64,000 nucleotides of DNA, from contig OY761986.2 in assembly GCA_963665155.2 (NCBI GenBank), positions 1,116,001-1,180,000 on the forward strand. The letters are read 5' to 3'. Source of the DNA: UBA1141 sp963665155. GTDB taxonomy: Bacteria; Chloroflexota; Dehalococcoidia; Lucifugimonadales; UBA3495. The stretch's first letter is position 1, and each line of letters starts with the position of its first letter. Below, one piece after another: positions 36,116-45,617 of the stretch. The position numbers were made by a program, and so were the translations under genes. The notes under the pieces were generated by a model. It did no database searches and was not told where the DNA came from. It was given only the letters and a program-made list of their open reading frames with translations.

Positions 36116-37225
36116 ATGGCCACTCTAACTACTGCCGACGCGGTCTCGATGGACCAGACCAAATTAGGACATGTTGAAGACCTGTTTCACCAGCAAATCA
36201 AAGATGGCCTGCATCCCGGCGCAGGTCTCGCCGTGTACCGTTACGGGAACCTGGTTTTGGACATTCATGGCGGGATAGCCAACGAAGATACCGGCACCCC
36301 GGTTTCGGACGAGACCATGTTCGTGCTGATGTCGTCCACCAAGCCGATCTCCGCAGCTTGCCTATATATATTGAAGGACCGAGGCTTGCTGGACTGGGAA
36401 GACCCCGTCACTAAATATTGGCCCGAGTTCGGTGCCCACGGCAAACAGGATGTGACGATAAACCACATATTGACTCACCGGGGCGGCTTCCCGGAGACAC
36501 CCAAAACATTGCCCTGGACCGATTGGCTCGACTGGTCCAAGGTCGTTAATGCTATGGAACAAGCCGTGCCGACTCTTGCTCCGGGAGAAGTACTGGCTTA
36601 TCACCCCATCAACTATGGTTGGGTAATCGCTGAAATCGTCCGCCGGATTGATGGTCGACCCTTCAACCAATTTCTGGCTGAAGAACTGACTGGCCCCAAT
36701 GGAATGAGCAACACTTATGTCGGCTTGCCTGGAGACATGAAGGACAGGGTCTCCAAGATGCATTTGATGGAAGATGACGCCGATGCCAGTGGCTATGTGC
36801 CGGTTTTCAACCAGCCCGACGTTCATCGATCCATTGTGCCTGGCGCAGCTGGGGTAGCATCGGCAGGCGATCTGGCCAGGTTCTACGCCATGATGGAAAG
36901 GGGAGGCACGATGGATGGCGTCCAGATCATTGGTTCCGACACGGTGAAGGACGCGACCACCATGCGAGTGGAAGGCACCGACGCCAGCCTGGGGCTCTTC
37001 GCCCAGAGGTCCTTGGGGATGGCGTTGGGTGATGAGAGAATGGGTAAGTCCAAAGGAAACCCGCTCATGACGTTCGGCCATGGCGGAGCCGGGACTTCGA
37101 TTGGTTGGGCAGACGCTGAGTCCGGCTTGGCGGTGGGCTTCATAACCAACGGGTTCCGGGCCCCCGAAACCAACAATCCCCGCCTCGCCGCAATGTCCCA
37201 AGCGGTCAGGGATGCTTGCCGCTGA
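36116..37225 (+). CDS. Serine hydrolase, beta-lactamase/esterase family
   Basis: A 369-residue class C beta-lactamase-like protein. SSTK at residues 73-76 is the SxxK nucleophile motif, YHPINYGWVIAEIVRRI holds the Tyr of the second motif, and GHGGAGTSIGW stands for the third. LTHRGGFPE is also typical of EstB/LovD-type esterases. No signal peptide is seen, so a cytosolic esterase or transesterase is more likely than a periplasmic lactamase. AAAGGTG lies 5 bases upstream of the ATG. Confidence 0.88.
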   Translation: MATLTTADAVSMDQTKLGHVEDLFHQQIKDGLHPGAGLAVYRYGNLVLDIHGGIANEDTGTPVSDETMFVLMSSTKPISAACLYILKDRGLLDWEDPVTKYWPEFGAHGKQDVTINHILTHRGGFPETPKTLPWTDWLDWSKVVNAMEQAVPTLAPGEVLAYHPINYGWVIAEIVRRIDGRPFNQFLAEELTGPNGMSNTYVGLPGDMKDRVSKMHLMEDDADASGYVPVFNQPDVHRSIVPGAAGVASAGDLARFYAMMERGGTMDGVQIIGSDTVKDATTMRVEGTDASLGLFAQRSLGMALGDERMGKSKGNPLMTFGHGGAGTSIGWADAESGLAVGFITNGFRAPETNNPRLAAMSQAVRDACR

Positions 37226-37534
37226 CCTATCCGGCAGACACTTCAGGGGCATTAGACCGGTGTAAACGTCGCTTTCCCGCCGCTGATATTCCTTTATAGG
37301 GGTCAGCGAGCGGGTTCAGCGACAGATCGGGCATCCTGTTGACGATGACGAGGCGTCATTGTCCCGGCTTAACCCCCGGCCAGCGAGTGCTTATTTATCG
37401 CGGTTGGCTCACTGAGTGCGTTACTAGACTGGTCGAAGGGGTTGGCTCGAAGCAATTCGTACACACGGTTAAGCTGCATTAATCATCGCTCCGGTTTTTC
37501 TAGACAAAAAGGCGTCTAGGACTGCGTAAACTCG
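37226..37534. other. Intergenic stretch between convergent genes
   Basis: It lies between the serine hydrolase and the flavoprotein, which converge. I see no gene, repeat or clear terminator in it. Confidence 0.3.
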
Positions 37535-38647
37535 TCATCGCCGGACAATTTTCGTGTTTTCCAAGAATCGTCGAATTTCCGACGCCGCAGCTACCCCTTC
37601 CTCCTGGGCCGGTTGGGTCTCAGGTGCACCCCAACTGCTGGTGGACCGAGCGTCTCCGGCGACGAAGATACCATCGTGACTGGTCTGGAAAGTTAGGTCG
37701 GCGTTTGGCACAGTTTTGATGAACCCCCAAGGGTCTAACTCAACGGCACCCCACAAGAAATCAGTGTTGGGGTCGGTAACCATGAAAATAAAGACCGCCG
37801 CCACCGGTAATATCTCGATGTCTCCGCTATGAATTTCCTCTACCTTGACCGATGTCAAGCGACGGTTTCCCTGGTTACCATCGCCATTGCTTTCGCCCTC
37901 GCCATAGAATTCTAGGACTCTGGAGTTTAGCCGGACCTCCAGGTTGCTCAGGCGGTTGGCCACCTCGGCTAATTGCCCACTGCACATCAAGCGGTCGCTC
38001 GGCTCCAAAACCGTGACATGGCTAGCATATTCCGCCAGCGCCATCGCCTTTTCGATACCAAAGTCACCGCTGCCCACTACCACGATTTCCTTTCCGGCGT
38101 AGGCTGGCCCTTCGCAGCTTGAGCAGTGGTGGATTCCCGCTCCCATGAATTCTTCCTCACCCGGCACGCCCAACCTACGATGCCGAGCGCCTGGGGTCAG
38201 CAATATAGCCTTGGCCCGGTATTCCTTCCCGCCTTCCGTAGCCACGACCTTGCAATGCCCTTCATGCTTAATGCTGGTCACTTCCTTGCCGGGTAACATA
38301 TCGAGGTTGTAGCACTCGCTTGCAGGTGGGGCAGGATCACCGGGTTTCCGGCTCGCCAGCCAGCCCTCCATATCCGGGTTAGCAGCGGCCGCGACGGATC
38401 CGCTGGCTTCCTCATAATCAGATCGATCTATCACCAGCGTGCTTACTCCCGCCAGGGCAGTTTCCATCGCGGCCGCAAAGCCAGCGGAGCCACCCCCCAC
38501 CACAATGAGGTCGTGGGTCTTGCCCTCATCTGAGGCCGGAACGGACAATCCGTCAACCATGAGGTCCATGAGTTGCTTCACCGCGCTTCTGATTTTTCCT
38601 CTTCCCGCCCGCGGCCGGTCAGTCCCATTAACAATTGATTCGGACAT
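37535..38647 (-). CDS. Thioredoxin reductase-like FAD/NAD(P) flavoprotein
   Basis: A 370-residue two-dinucleotide-domain flavoprotein: LIVVGGGSAGFAAAMETALA (FAD), IHHCSSCEGPAYAGKEIVVV (redox CxxC followed by the NADPH site), and GIFVAGDARSTSSWGAPETQ near the end. The C-S-S-C pair matches the CxxC position of thioredoxin reductases. An N-terminal extension of about 45 residues is not part of the fold. The ATG at 38647 follows GGAGG by 5 bases. It starts 12 bases after the membrane protein upstream, so the two are cotranscribed. Electron transfer linked to that membrane protein is possible but unproven. Confidence 0.82.
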   Translation of the reverse strand: MSESIVNGTDRPRAGRGKIRSAVKQLMDLMVDGLSVPASDEGKTHDLIVVGGGSAGFAAAMETALAGVSTLVIDRSDYEEASGSVAAAANPDMEGWLASRKPGDPAPPASECYNLDMLPGKEVTSIKHEGHCKVVATEGGKEYRAKAILLTPGARHRRLGVPGEEEFMGAGIHHCSSCEGPAYAGKEIVVVGSGDFGIEKAMALAEYASHVTVLEPSDRLMCSGQLAEVANRLSNLEVRLNSRVLEFYGEGESNGDGNQGNRRLTSVKVEEIHSGDIEILPVAAVFIFMVTDPNTDFLWGAVELDPWGFIKTVPNADLTFQTSHDGIFVAGDARSTSSWGAPETQPAQEEGVAAASEIRRFLENTKIVRR

Positions 38648-38659
38648 TTTGGCCTCCAA

Positions 38660-40384
38660 TTACACTCCGGCCATTACCGGTTCTTCGGCATCTTTGGATT
38701 CGCCGACCGCCTCGGCGATGGCCTCGTTGCCTTCCACCATGACCATCCGGCGCGCCTCGACAAATCCGACAATCGTGCTAAAGAAGCGGCCCACCGAGAA
38801 CAGAATTATGCCCATGCCAAAGTGCATCCAGGGTGCCAACGAGGCACTGTACAGATTGGTCGCCAGAAACGTCGATTCGTATAGACCGGACGTGGCGCCA
38901 GGTACGGCGGCGCCGGCAAACTGCTCTACCAACATTCTATGGATGCTCCAACCCGTTAGGATGGCTACCGGGAATGTGCCGCTGAGCACCACCAGTACGC
39001 CTACAACCAAAGGCCGGAATAGGTTCCATGGAGCCAGAGCCATGGGTTCGTCGATTACCGGTATCTCTTCCTGATCCTCTTCCGACTCTGTCTCCCCCCG
39101 GGCGACTCCAATCAACTTGGCAAAAGCCGGAGGCAACAGGAGGGCGGTCGCCCGGAGATTGATTACGATGGTTACTAGAGCCAGGCCGATGGCCACGAAT
39201 AAGGAAGCTATGCCAATAAACCGCACGCCGCCAATCACCGGCCCCAACACCCGGTCTAACCTCAGTGCACTCTGGAACACAGTGCTTGCGGTATCACCGG
39301 AAAACTGAAGGCTCAGCAGGGAATTAAAGTTGGTGTCCCTCACTCCGGTCATGGTGAAGAAAAAGAATCCAATGATGAATATGCCCACGATGGCAAAGGG
39401 TGTAATCAGCCGCGTCGGCCACAAGCTGGGTTCTATTAACGGGGGCGGAGCCACTCCTAACGGGGGCGGAGCTACTCCCCTATCGGGATCTACGGCGGAA
39501 AACTCGGCGACCAAGCTTCCGTAGCGCTGTCTTTGTTCCCGCAACCACCGGATGATGGTTAGCAGCATCAAGGCAATCGCAAAGAACAAGATTCCCAGGC
39601 CCAGATTTGTCAGTGGGTCGATGGTACGTCCCAAAATCCCGTCCAGTCTCATCGCCGTTTCGCTAACCCCTCCCTCGAACTGTCGGCCCAGAGCCCAACC
39701 AACGAAGCCGGAGCGTATCAGGGCCAGTGGGGTCGCCAGAGCCAGCGTCACGAACCCGAGGATGCCCAGATTTATCAGGGCGGAGGGAATTACCGGGCCA
39801 GCCAATCGGGTGCCACGGTTTGGGTTACTGGGATCCATCGCCCGGCGGGCCAACTCCGGCAGGTTCCTCGCCTGACGGCTAAGGTGAAATACGATGGTGG
39901 CCAAGCCGGTCAGGATGCCGAAGATCAGCAGAGCCTCACCCAGGAACTTGCCCCCGCTAATCAATGCGCCCAGCACCCGCTCGATCATCAAATATGCGTT
40001 GTAGGAGAATCCGCTGGTCTGCCCGTCAAACTCTGCGTCCTTAAGGAGGACCAGGTTGGCGTCCCACCAGAGCGTCAGCAGGAAGAAGAATCCCAATGTC
40101 ACGATTCCGGCAGAGAGAAATTTGGTGAACATCCTACCAAACCAGGGCTCCTGCCACTGGTCGGACTCGAATTGGGCTTCGGAAAGCCCCGCTGAAGCAT
40201 AAGCGGCCAGGCTCAACCGTCCGGTCATACGCAAATTCCGAACAATAGTAGCTATGGCAAAACCGATACCCAGCTTTATGAAACTCAGGCCCAGGAAAAA
40301 CCACACCGTCCGCACCATCATAAATTCTCGCACCCAAGCGCTGAAAGTGGCTCCGGAGCTGATCCGGAGCCTTTTCCTATACAA
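38660..40384 (-). CDS. Polytopic membrane protein with internal repeats
   Basis: About 574 residues with roughly ten membrane helices. A unit made of a short amphipathic lead (RVLG..., RLDRVLG..., RLDGILG...) and paired helices ending in TIV-NLR/TIIRWLR recurs about five times (IATIVRNLR, ATIVFHLSR, LTIIRWLR, VTIVINLR, STIVGFVEA). GVAPPPL is duplicated exactly by a 21-bp repeat near 39440. No named family is recognised. The start is uncertain: TTG 40384, or ATG 40321 after the hairpin at 40349-40375. It is followed directly by the flavoprotein gene. Confidence 0.7.
   Translation of the reverse strand: MYRKRLRISSGATFSAWVREFMMVRTVWFFLGLSFIKLGIGFAIATIVRNLRMTGRLSLAAYASAGLSEAQFESDQWQEPWFGRMFTKFLSAGIVTLGFFFLLTLWWDANLVLLKDAEFDGQTSGFSYNAYLMIERVLGALISGGKFLGEALLIFGILTGLATIVFHLSRQARNLPELARRAMDPSNPNRGTRLAGPVIPSALINLGILGFVTLALATPLALIRSGFVGWALGRQFEGGVSETAMRLDGILGRTIDPLTNLGLGILFFAIALMLLTIIRWLREQRQRYGSLVAEFSAVDPDRGVAPPPLGVAPPPLIEPSLWPTRLITPFAIVGIFIIGFFFFTMTGVRDTNFNSLLSLQFSGDTASTVFQSALRLDRVLGPVIGGVRFIGIASLFVAIGLALVTIVINLRATALLLPPAFAKLIGVARGETESEEDQEEIPVIDEPMALAPWNLFRPLVVGVLVVLSGTFPVAILTGWSIHRMLVEQFAGAAVPGATSGLYESTFLATNLYSASLAPWMHFGMGIILFSVGRFFSTIVGFVEARRMVMVEGNEAIAEAVGESKDAEEPVMAGV
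40349..40375. repeat. 9-bp stem hairpin near the membrane-protein start
   Basis: ggctccgga pairs with tccggagcc across gctga; TTTT follows on the plus strand. It overlaps the first codons of the longest membrane-protein frame, favouring the shorter start at 40321, or it is a leader hairpin. Confidence 0.5.
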
Positions 40385-40720
40385 GTTCCAAGGCGAAATC
40401 CGCAGAGTTCGTGTAACCTGTTATGTAGGTCTCCCCTTGGAGTTTGTTTAAAGTCAGCCTCAGATTCGCCCTTGCCGGAAATTGTGCCAAGGTCTGGTTT
40501 CAGGGTTCCGGGCCAAGGTTCCGTGTCAAGGTTCCGTAAATGGTGTCTAAGGGTTTTCGTCGCTTCTCACCTGATCCCAGGTCTTCTTGAAAGCATTTCG
40601 AGTTTGCTGTGATAGCTTGGGAAGCACCTTCTCCAGCATTAGACGGTCGGACTCGTCCAGAGCATTTTCGGGCCAAGCGGGAAATGACAGTAACGTTATG
40701 ACAACAGGACAGGTGAATAT
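40385..40720. other. Intergenic region between divergent genes
   Basis: It holds a few copies of a caaggttccg-like motif (about 40490-40540). No coding frame with family character is seen; promoters for both divergent genes should be here but no clear hexamers were found. Confidence 0.3.
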
Positions 40721-41971
40721 ATGGTGAGCCAGGCAGAGATGACCCCTTTCCAAGCGGTGACTTTCTTTTTTGATCAAGCCTGCGACCGGCTCGGCGTACG
40801 GGACGAGGTGAGGAACCTTATTTGTACCCCGGATCGGGAGATTAGGGTCGAGATCCCCGTGCGCATGGATGACGGTCGTCTGGAAATATTCATCGGTTAC
40901 CGCATTCAACACAACAATTCCCGTGGCCCTTATAAAGGCGGTGTCCGCTTCCACCCGGAAGCAAACGACGAAGAAGTTCGGGCACTGGCGTCGTTGATGA
41001 CCTGGAAAACGGCATTGGTGGGCATACCCTTCGGTGGTGCTAAGGGTGGTGTGCAGTGCGATCCCAGGGTGATGACCAGCCGGGAGCTTCAGGCCATGAC
41101 ACGGCGATTCACCCGCTCCATCAGCCACATCATTGGAGTGGACCAAGACGTCCCAGCGCCAGACGTGGGCACCAACTCTCAAACTATGGCTTGGATGATG
41201 TCGGCCTACGCCGAAGAGTACGGCTATTCGCCGGGGGTAGTCACAGGGAAACCCTTGGAGTTGGGTGGCTCACCTGGCCGGGAGGAAGCCACGGGACGGG
41301 GAGTGTCTTTGATCATCAAGGAGGCGGCCAGGGATTTTAAGATTCCGATGGAGAACACCACCACCGCAATACAGGGGTTCGGGAACGTAGGTTCGTGGAC
41401 CGCTCGATTCCTTAGCCAGGGAGGCTGCAAGGTAATCGCGGTAAGCGACGTCAATGGCGGCGTGCGCAACGCTCGGGGCCTGGACTTGGAGCAGCTACAA
41501 ACTCACGTAGAGAGCACTGGCACGGTCTACGGGTTTCAAGGAGGCGAGGGTATCACCAACGAGGAATTACTAGCGCTGGAGTGTGATTTCCTGGTGCCTG
41601 CCGCATTGGGTGGCGCTATTCATAGCGGAAATGCCTCGAATGTCCGAGCGCGCATGGTGGTGGAAGCAGCCAATCATCCGGTCACCCCGGGGGGCGAAGC
41701 GATCCTAGTCAAGCAAGGGATCCCCTGCCTACCCGACCTGTTGGTGAACGCTGGCGGAGTCACCGTCTCCTACTTCGAGTGGGCGCAGAATATCCAGCGT
41801 TTCCCTTGGGATTTGGTGCGAGTCAACACAGCCTTGGAGGACATCTTGATCCAGGCCTATCGGGAGGTGAGCGCCAAGGCGGAAGCGGAGAAGATTTCCT
41901 ATCGCGAAGCTGCCTTTGCGATAGCCGTCGGCAGAGTAGTCCGCGCCTCGGAGTTGCAAGGGTTACCTTAG
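40721..41971 (+). CDS. gdhA: Glutamate (Glu/Leu/Phe/Val) dehydrogenase
   Basis: A 416-residue hexameric-type dehydrogenase: GPYKGGVRFHPEANDEEVRA, LMTWKTALVGIPFGGAKGG (catalytic Lys region), DVPAPDVGTNSQTMAWMM, and the NAD(P) domain TTAIQGFGNVGSWTARFL. It converts glutamate and 2-oxoglutarate reversibly with ammonia. ATG with AGGTGA 4 bases upstream. It stands alone; its product 2-oxoglutarate is a candidate substrate of the KorAB enzyme. Confidence 0.93.
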   Translation: MVSQAEMTPFQAVTFFFDQACDRLGVRDEVRNLICTPDREIRVEIPVRMDDGRLEIFIGYRIQHNNSRGPYKGGVRFHPEANDEEVRALASLMTWKTALVGIPFGGAKGGVQCDPRVMTSRELQAMTRRFTRSISHIIGVDQDVPAPDVGTNSQTMAWMMSAYAEEYGYSPGVVTGKPLELGGSPGREEATGRGVSLIIKEAARDFKIPMENTTTAIQGFGNVGSWTARFLSQGGCKVIAVSDVNGGVRNARGLDLEQLQTHVESTGTVYGFQGGEGITNEELLALECDFLVPAALGGAIHSGNASNVRARMVVEAANHPVTPGGEAILVKQGIPCLPDLLVNAGGVTVSYFEWAQNIQRFPWDLVRVNTALEDILIQAYREVSAKAEAEKISYREAAFAIAVGRVVRASELQGLP

Positions 41972-42218
41972 ATGAATAGGGCGGATGGTCATCCATCGTA
42001 CCGTCCACGCTTCGATTGACCAATCGGGGCGCCGAACACGATCACGTAATTAACCAAAGGTCTGTCCATCGGAATTCGAGGGGCCTTGCGTAGTGACCGC
42101 AGTGGCAACTGCCCAAACCTCGGCATGGTTTAGTGGCCGATTCGATAGGGTAGAATATGTCTGCATTTCTTCCCAAAATTCCGGTGGCCAAAATACCTAT
42201 GACTTGAAGGACGTAGCA

Positions 42219-42530
42219 ATGATTACCCAGAGAAGGGTGTTCCGCGCCAAGCCCGGAGCTTCCGGTGCTGTTGTTAGCAAACTAAAGGAATTCCAGCCCA
42301 TCGTGGAGAAGGTGGGTGGACCTACGCGCCGCATCTACACCGACCTGCTTAGCGGGGAAACCGACCGTGTCGTTTGGGAATTCGACTTCGAGAGTCTCAC
42401 CGCCCTTGAGGCAATGACGAAGGCGGCATTTGAGGATGCCGAATTCAGGGCGGGTTTTGAGCAATGGTGGGCTGGGCTGCAACCATTGATCGAAGGCGCA
42501 GTTGTAGAGCTTTGGAGCCACGCGACCTAG
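42219..42530 (+). CDS. Hypothetical dimeric alpha-beta barrel protein (NIPSNAP-like)
   Basis: A 103-residue protein starting at ATG 42219, with GAAGGA 7 bases upstream. The pattern ITQRRVFRAKPGASGAVVSK, then RIYTDLLSGETDRVVWEFDF, and a C-terminal helix resembles small ferredoxin-like dimeric barrels. The upstream frame from 42093 lacks such features. Function unknown. Confidence 0.62.
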   Translation: MITQRRVFRAKPGASGAVVSKLKEFQPIVEKVGGPTRRIYTDLLSGETDRVVWEFDFESLTALEAMTKAAFEDAEFRAGFEQWWAGLQPLIEGAVVELWSHAT

Positions 42531-42561
42531 CGTGACAGATGAAATCGAGTGGGCGTGGGCC

Positions 42562-43083
42562 CTAACCGGCTTCCGCCCGTTCCCCGAATCGCTCCCAATG
42601 GATTATCTCCTCCATGGACTTTCGTGGCGTGCCTTGTCCTTTGGTCCCTTCCACGCTATAGCCGAAGGGCAGCAAGGTGATTAGCTCCAAGTCTTCCGGG
42701 ATACCCAACAATTCCTTCACCGCCTGTTGTTGTTCCGCTTCACGTACTCCCACGAAGCACATCCCCACGCCTTGGGACCAAGCCATCAACTCCATTTGCT
42801 GCAACGCTCTGCCCGCATCCAGTTGGGGCCTTGGCGCATCGTCCATCACAACCGCAATGGCCAACGGCGCTTGACCTATGAAAGGACCCTGGGTAGCAAT
42901 TTTACCTAGGGTCACAAGGGTATCCCGGTCTTGAATTACAATAAAGTGCCACTTCTGGGTGTTGCTGGAACTGGGCGCCCACCGCCCGGCTTGAAGTATT
43001 TTACGGACCACATCTTGAGGGATCGGGTCTGGCTTGTACTCCCGGACCGTCCGGCGAGACCTGATGCATTGGTACACGTCCAT
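42562..43083 (-). CDS. Nitroreductase family protein
   Basis: A 173-residue FMN protein: CIRSRRTVREYKPDPIP, QAGRWAPSSSNTQKWHFIVI (FMN-binding) and MELMAWSQGVGMCFVGV are the family hallmarks. It would reduce nitro-compounds, quinones or similar with NAD(P)H. Convergent with the preceding small gene. Confidence 0.88.
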   Translation of the reverse strand: MDVYQCIRSRRTVREYKPDPIPQDVVRKILQAGRWAPSSSNTQKWHFIVIQDRDTLVTLGKIATQGPFIGQAPLAIAVVMDDAPRPQLDAGRALQQMELMAWSQGVGMCFVGVREAEQQQAVKELLGIPEDLELITLLPFGYSVEGTKGQGTPRKSMEEIIHWERFGERAEAG

Positions 43084-43264
43084 TGTTTTTCACTCCCATC
43101 TTGATCATGGTTGTAGTATTAGCAAACCCGCGCCCGCGCGCCCAGCTTTTGAGAAAAGAATTTGATTATAGCCGAATCTCTATTGTTGGATTGACGGTGG
43201 TTGGATTAACGGTAACTCGAGGCACATGGGACCGTAGGATAGTCTCGAATTAGAATCGCGCCTG

Positions 43265-43293
43265 TTTAGCAGTAGTCCCGCAACTGCTATAAT
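43265..43293 (+). promoter_or_regulatory. Candidate promoter with consensus -10
   Basis: A perfect TATAAT at 43288-43293 with a weak -35 (TTTAGC, 43265-43270) 17 bases upstream, 32 bases before the ATG at 43326. Confidence 0.45.
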
Positions 43294-43325
43294 TCCGTTA
43301 TTGAATCCTAGTATTAGGCGGAAAC

Positions 43326-43565
43326 ATGGCCGAGATAAGCACCCACGATTGGGATGAATTTATTAAATCCCGGAACGAGTTGGAAGCCGCCAATGAATAC
43401 CACTTGGCGTTAATCGATAAATATACCTCATCTTCGACTCCGATTAGCGCTGGCCAACCCATTTCAGTCACAACCAGCGATGCGAAGGCCGAAATCGAGG
43501 ACGCGGAAGAACGATTAGTTGCTGCGCGGGAGAGGATGCGCCAGGCTCAAGCCCGTATCCAATAA
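43326..43565 (+). CDS. Small hypothetical coiled-coil protein
   Basis: A 79-residue acidic helical protein. The C-terminal half (DAKAEIEDAEERLVAARERM) has heptad-like spacing, suggesting a coiled coil. It has a consensus -10 promoter and AGGCGGA before the ATG. No family recognised. Confidence 0.55.
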   Translation: MAEISTHDWDEFIKSRNELEAANEYHLALIDKYTSSSTPISAGQPISVTTSDAKAEIEDAEERLVAARERMRQAQARIQ

Positions 43566-43756
43566 GCAAATCCGATGGTCCAACTTTTTTGCCTTGTATC
43601 TCTCCTGGCTGCCCGGTGCCAATAGACCAGCCGATTGACCGACTCCACCGGGCCCAAGGACGACCACCGCCACCTGTGATTGCCAAGCCAAGACAGAGGG
43701 CAGCACACCCTCGTTGCCCAGCCACCCTCTGACCTAAGCAGGAGCGTGCGCAGCGC

Positions 43757-44158
43757 CTATAAGTTCATGGCGTCCAAGCCAACCCGGGACAGGTCTTCGT
43801 CGGCTTGTCCGCTGGGGTATCCGCCGACGCCGATCCCGCCCAAGATCACCCCGTCCTTCATGAAGACCAGACCACCCTGTCCATTGGTCAACTGGGGGTC
43901 TCCCAATTCGCTGATGCTACGGCCCCGACTGTGCAAACCTGCGGCATTCGCTCCGGAATCTACGCCTAAGACCGCCGATGTGTAGGCCTTACGCAGTGCA
44001 TGGCGGCGGCTGAATATGCGCAAATTGTCTAGCTTGGCGTAGGCTTCCAAATTCCCGGCGGCGTCCACAATCGCCATGGCCACCGGTTCTCCTGGCGTCT
44101 GCATCGCTTTTTCTATCATGGCGTTTATTGCTGCTTGGACCTGTTTCATGGTTAGCAA
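43757..44158 (-). CDS. GlcG/HbpS family heme-binding-like protein
   Basis: The 133-residue protein matches DUF336/GlcG: AMAIVDAAGNLEAYAKLDN, YTSAVLGVDSGANAAG, GLVFMKDGVILGGIGVGGYP. Members bind heme or cobalamin-like ligands or act in glycolate and diol utilisation gene clusters. TTG start at 44158 with AGGAGG 7 bases upstream. Confidence 0.88.
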   Translation of the reverse strand: MLTMKQVQAAINAMIEKAMQTPGEPVAMAIVDAAGNLEAYAKLDNLRIFSRRHALRKAYTSAVLGVDSGANAAGLHSRGRSISELGDPQLTNGQGGLVFMKDGVILGGIGVGGYPSGQADEDLSRVGLDAMNL

Positions 44159-44318
44159 GATAGTCCCTCCTAAATTTTGTGTTCCAAAATCATGCCCATA
44201 GATTATACAAAAGTTCTAGGGAGATGCGTGACGGTGCGTCAACGGCCAATGTCAATCCGGGCCGGCCTGCGTCTGAGCGAGCATGAGTCTGGACCAGCAT
44301 ACGATGGGGTCACCAAGG

Positions 44319-45587
44319 TTAGTCCATCAGTTTGGCCCATTGTCGGTAAAACTGTCGATGATTACTCTCGCTTAAACGAAAGTCACTGGCCCAAACTCCA
44401 AGCTGCTCGTTGTATCCATCGTGGCCAAGTCCCATTTGCATGTTTAGTTGCAAGCGACGAGAGACCACCCCTCGGCAGGTCTCCGTGCACCCTTGCCAGT
44501 TGTCCATGTCGTCTTGCTCAAAGGTGCCCGATGCGGAAAAACTGCGCAGGCTGGCCAGACGCATGGCCTCTTTGACCTCTTCGGGAGCGGATTTGTCGAC
44601 GTAAGCCCAGACCCAAATTTCCGTCTGTTCCGGGCCCTTGGGATGCCAGACCCGGAGCGTATGGGCGGGAGCGCGGTTAAAGGAAAAATTTGGGAAGGCC
44701 GTGCCGAAGATGGGGTTTATTTTACTCAGACGGGGACCCAGTCGATTATGCATTTCAGGAAGGATCTGTTCCTCAAAGGCCTCTATAACCGGCACTGGCG
44801 GCACGTTTTTGTCATCGGGACCGACCGCGACTATGCAGTGGCCATCCCCAGGAGAAACGATGCTTCCCGTCCATTTGCTGCGGTCAACGTTGCTGCCATA
44901 ACCGGTCTTGATGGCCGACAGGTGGCTCCAAGCAGCGTGGTACATGTCCCCGGCGAAGTTTTCCGCCGGAAACTTCCAGTTGCAAGGCACCAGCCATTTA
45001 TGCGGCTTGCCGATTATCTCGATGCCGCCTTCGCACCGGTCAACAAACACGTCCAAGTACCAAGCCATCTCACCCAAGTAGTCCAAAAGCGACGGTCCGG
45101 TCGGGTCAAAATTGCCGAAAATAAGGCCCTTGTAAGTGTCTAATTGAGCTACGGGAAGCAAGCCCCAACGCTGTTCGTCCAATTCACCGTAGTAAGCGTC
45201 CCGCAAATTGGGAACCGCAGCCAGGGTTCCATCGTTATTGAAAGACCAACCGTGGTAGGAGCAGGTGAACGTCTTGGCATTCCCCACGTCGACCCGGCAC
45301 AACCTGTTGCCCCGGTGTGGGCATATGTTCAGGAATGCCGACAGCTTCCCCATGTTGTTTCTCACCACCAGAATCGGGTCTTCCCCCATGTGGGTAGTCA
45401 TGAAATCGCCTGGGTTGGGAATTTGGCTCTCATGGCCCAAAAATAGCCAGCAACGAGCAAATATTCTCTCCAACTCCATCCGGTATATCTCGGGCTCAAT
45501 ATAAATCCGTCGGCTTATTAACCCGTTCTCCGCATCAACTAATTCTTCAGCAAGCAATGCGTGAGTCGGCGAACCTTGATCCTGCAT
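44319..45587 (-). CDS. Rieske [2Fe-2S] ring-hydroxylating oxygenase, alpha subunit
   Basis: A 422-residue protein. Rieske ligands are C89/H91 (CPHRGN) and C109/H112 (CSYHGW). The mononuclear iron site is ENFAGDMYHAAWSH with H217 and H222 and the bridging Asp214. The family inserts dioxygen into aromatic or other substrates using electrons from a reductase. No beta subunit or reductase gene lies adjacent. The IS1182-type element begins 31 bases upstream of its start and may have removed the native promoter or 5' neighbours. Confidence 0.9.
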   Translation of the reverse strand: MQDQGSPTHALLAEELVDAENGLISRRIYIEPEIYRMELERIFARCWLFLGHESQIPNPGDFMTTHMGEDPILVVRNNMGKLSAFLNICPHRGNRLCRVDVGNAKTFTCSYHGWSFNNDGTLAAVPNLRDAYYGELDEQRWGLLPVAQLDTYKGLIFGNFDPTGPSLLDYLGEMAWYLDVFVDRCEGGIEIIGKPHKWLVPCNWKFPAENFAGDMYHAAWSHLSAIKTGYGSNVDRSKWTGSIVSPGDGHCIVAVGPDDKNVPPVPVIEAFEEQILPEMHNRLGPRLSKINPIFGTAFPNFSFNRAPAHTLRVWHPKGPEQTEIWVWAYVDKSAPEEVKEAMRLASLRSFSASGTFEQDDMDNWQGCTETCRGVVSRRLQLNMQMGLGHDGYNEQLGVWASDFRLSESNHRQFYRQWAKLMD

Positions 45588-45617
45588 ACTAAGGTCCGCT
45601 AGGTCTTGATCAAGCTT

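Noticed and set aside
36362..37252. 296-codon minus-strand frame opposite the serine hydrolase
   Set aside because: Hydrolase motifs lie on the plus strand; the minus frame has no family features.
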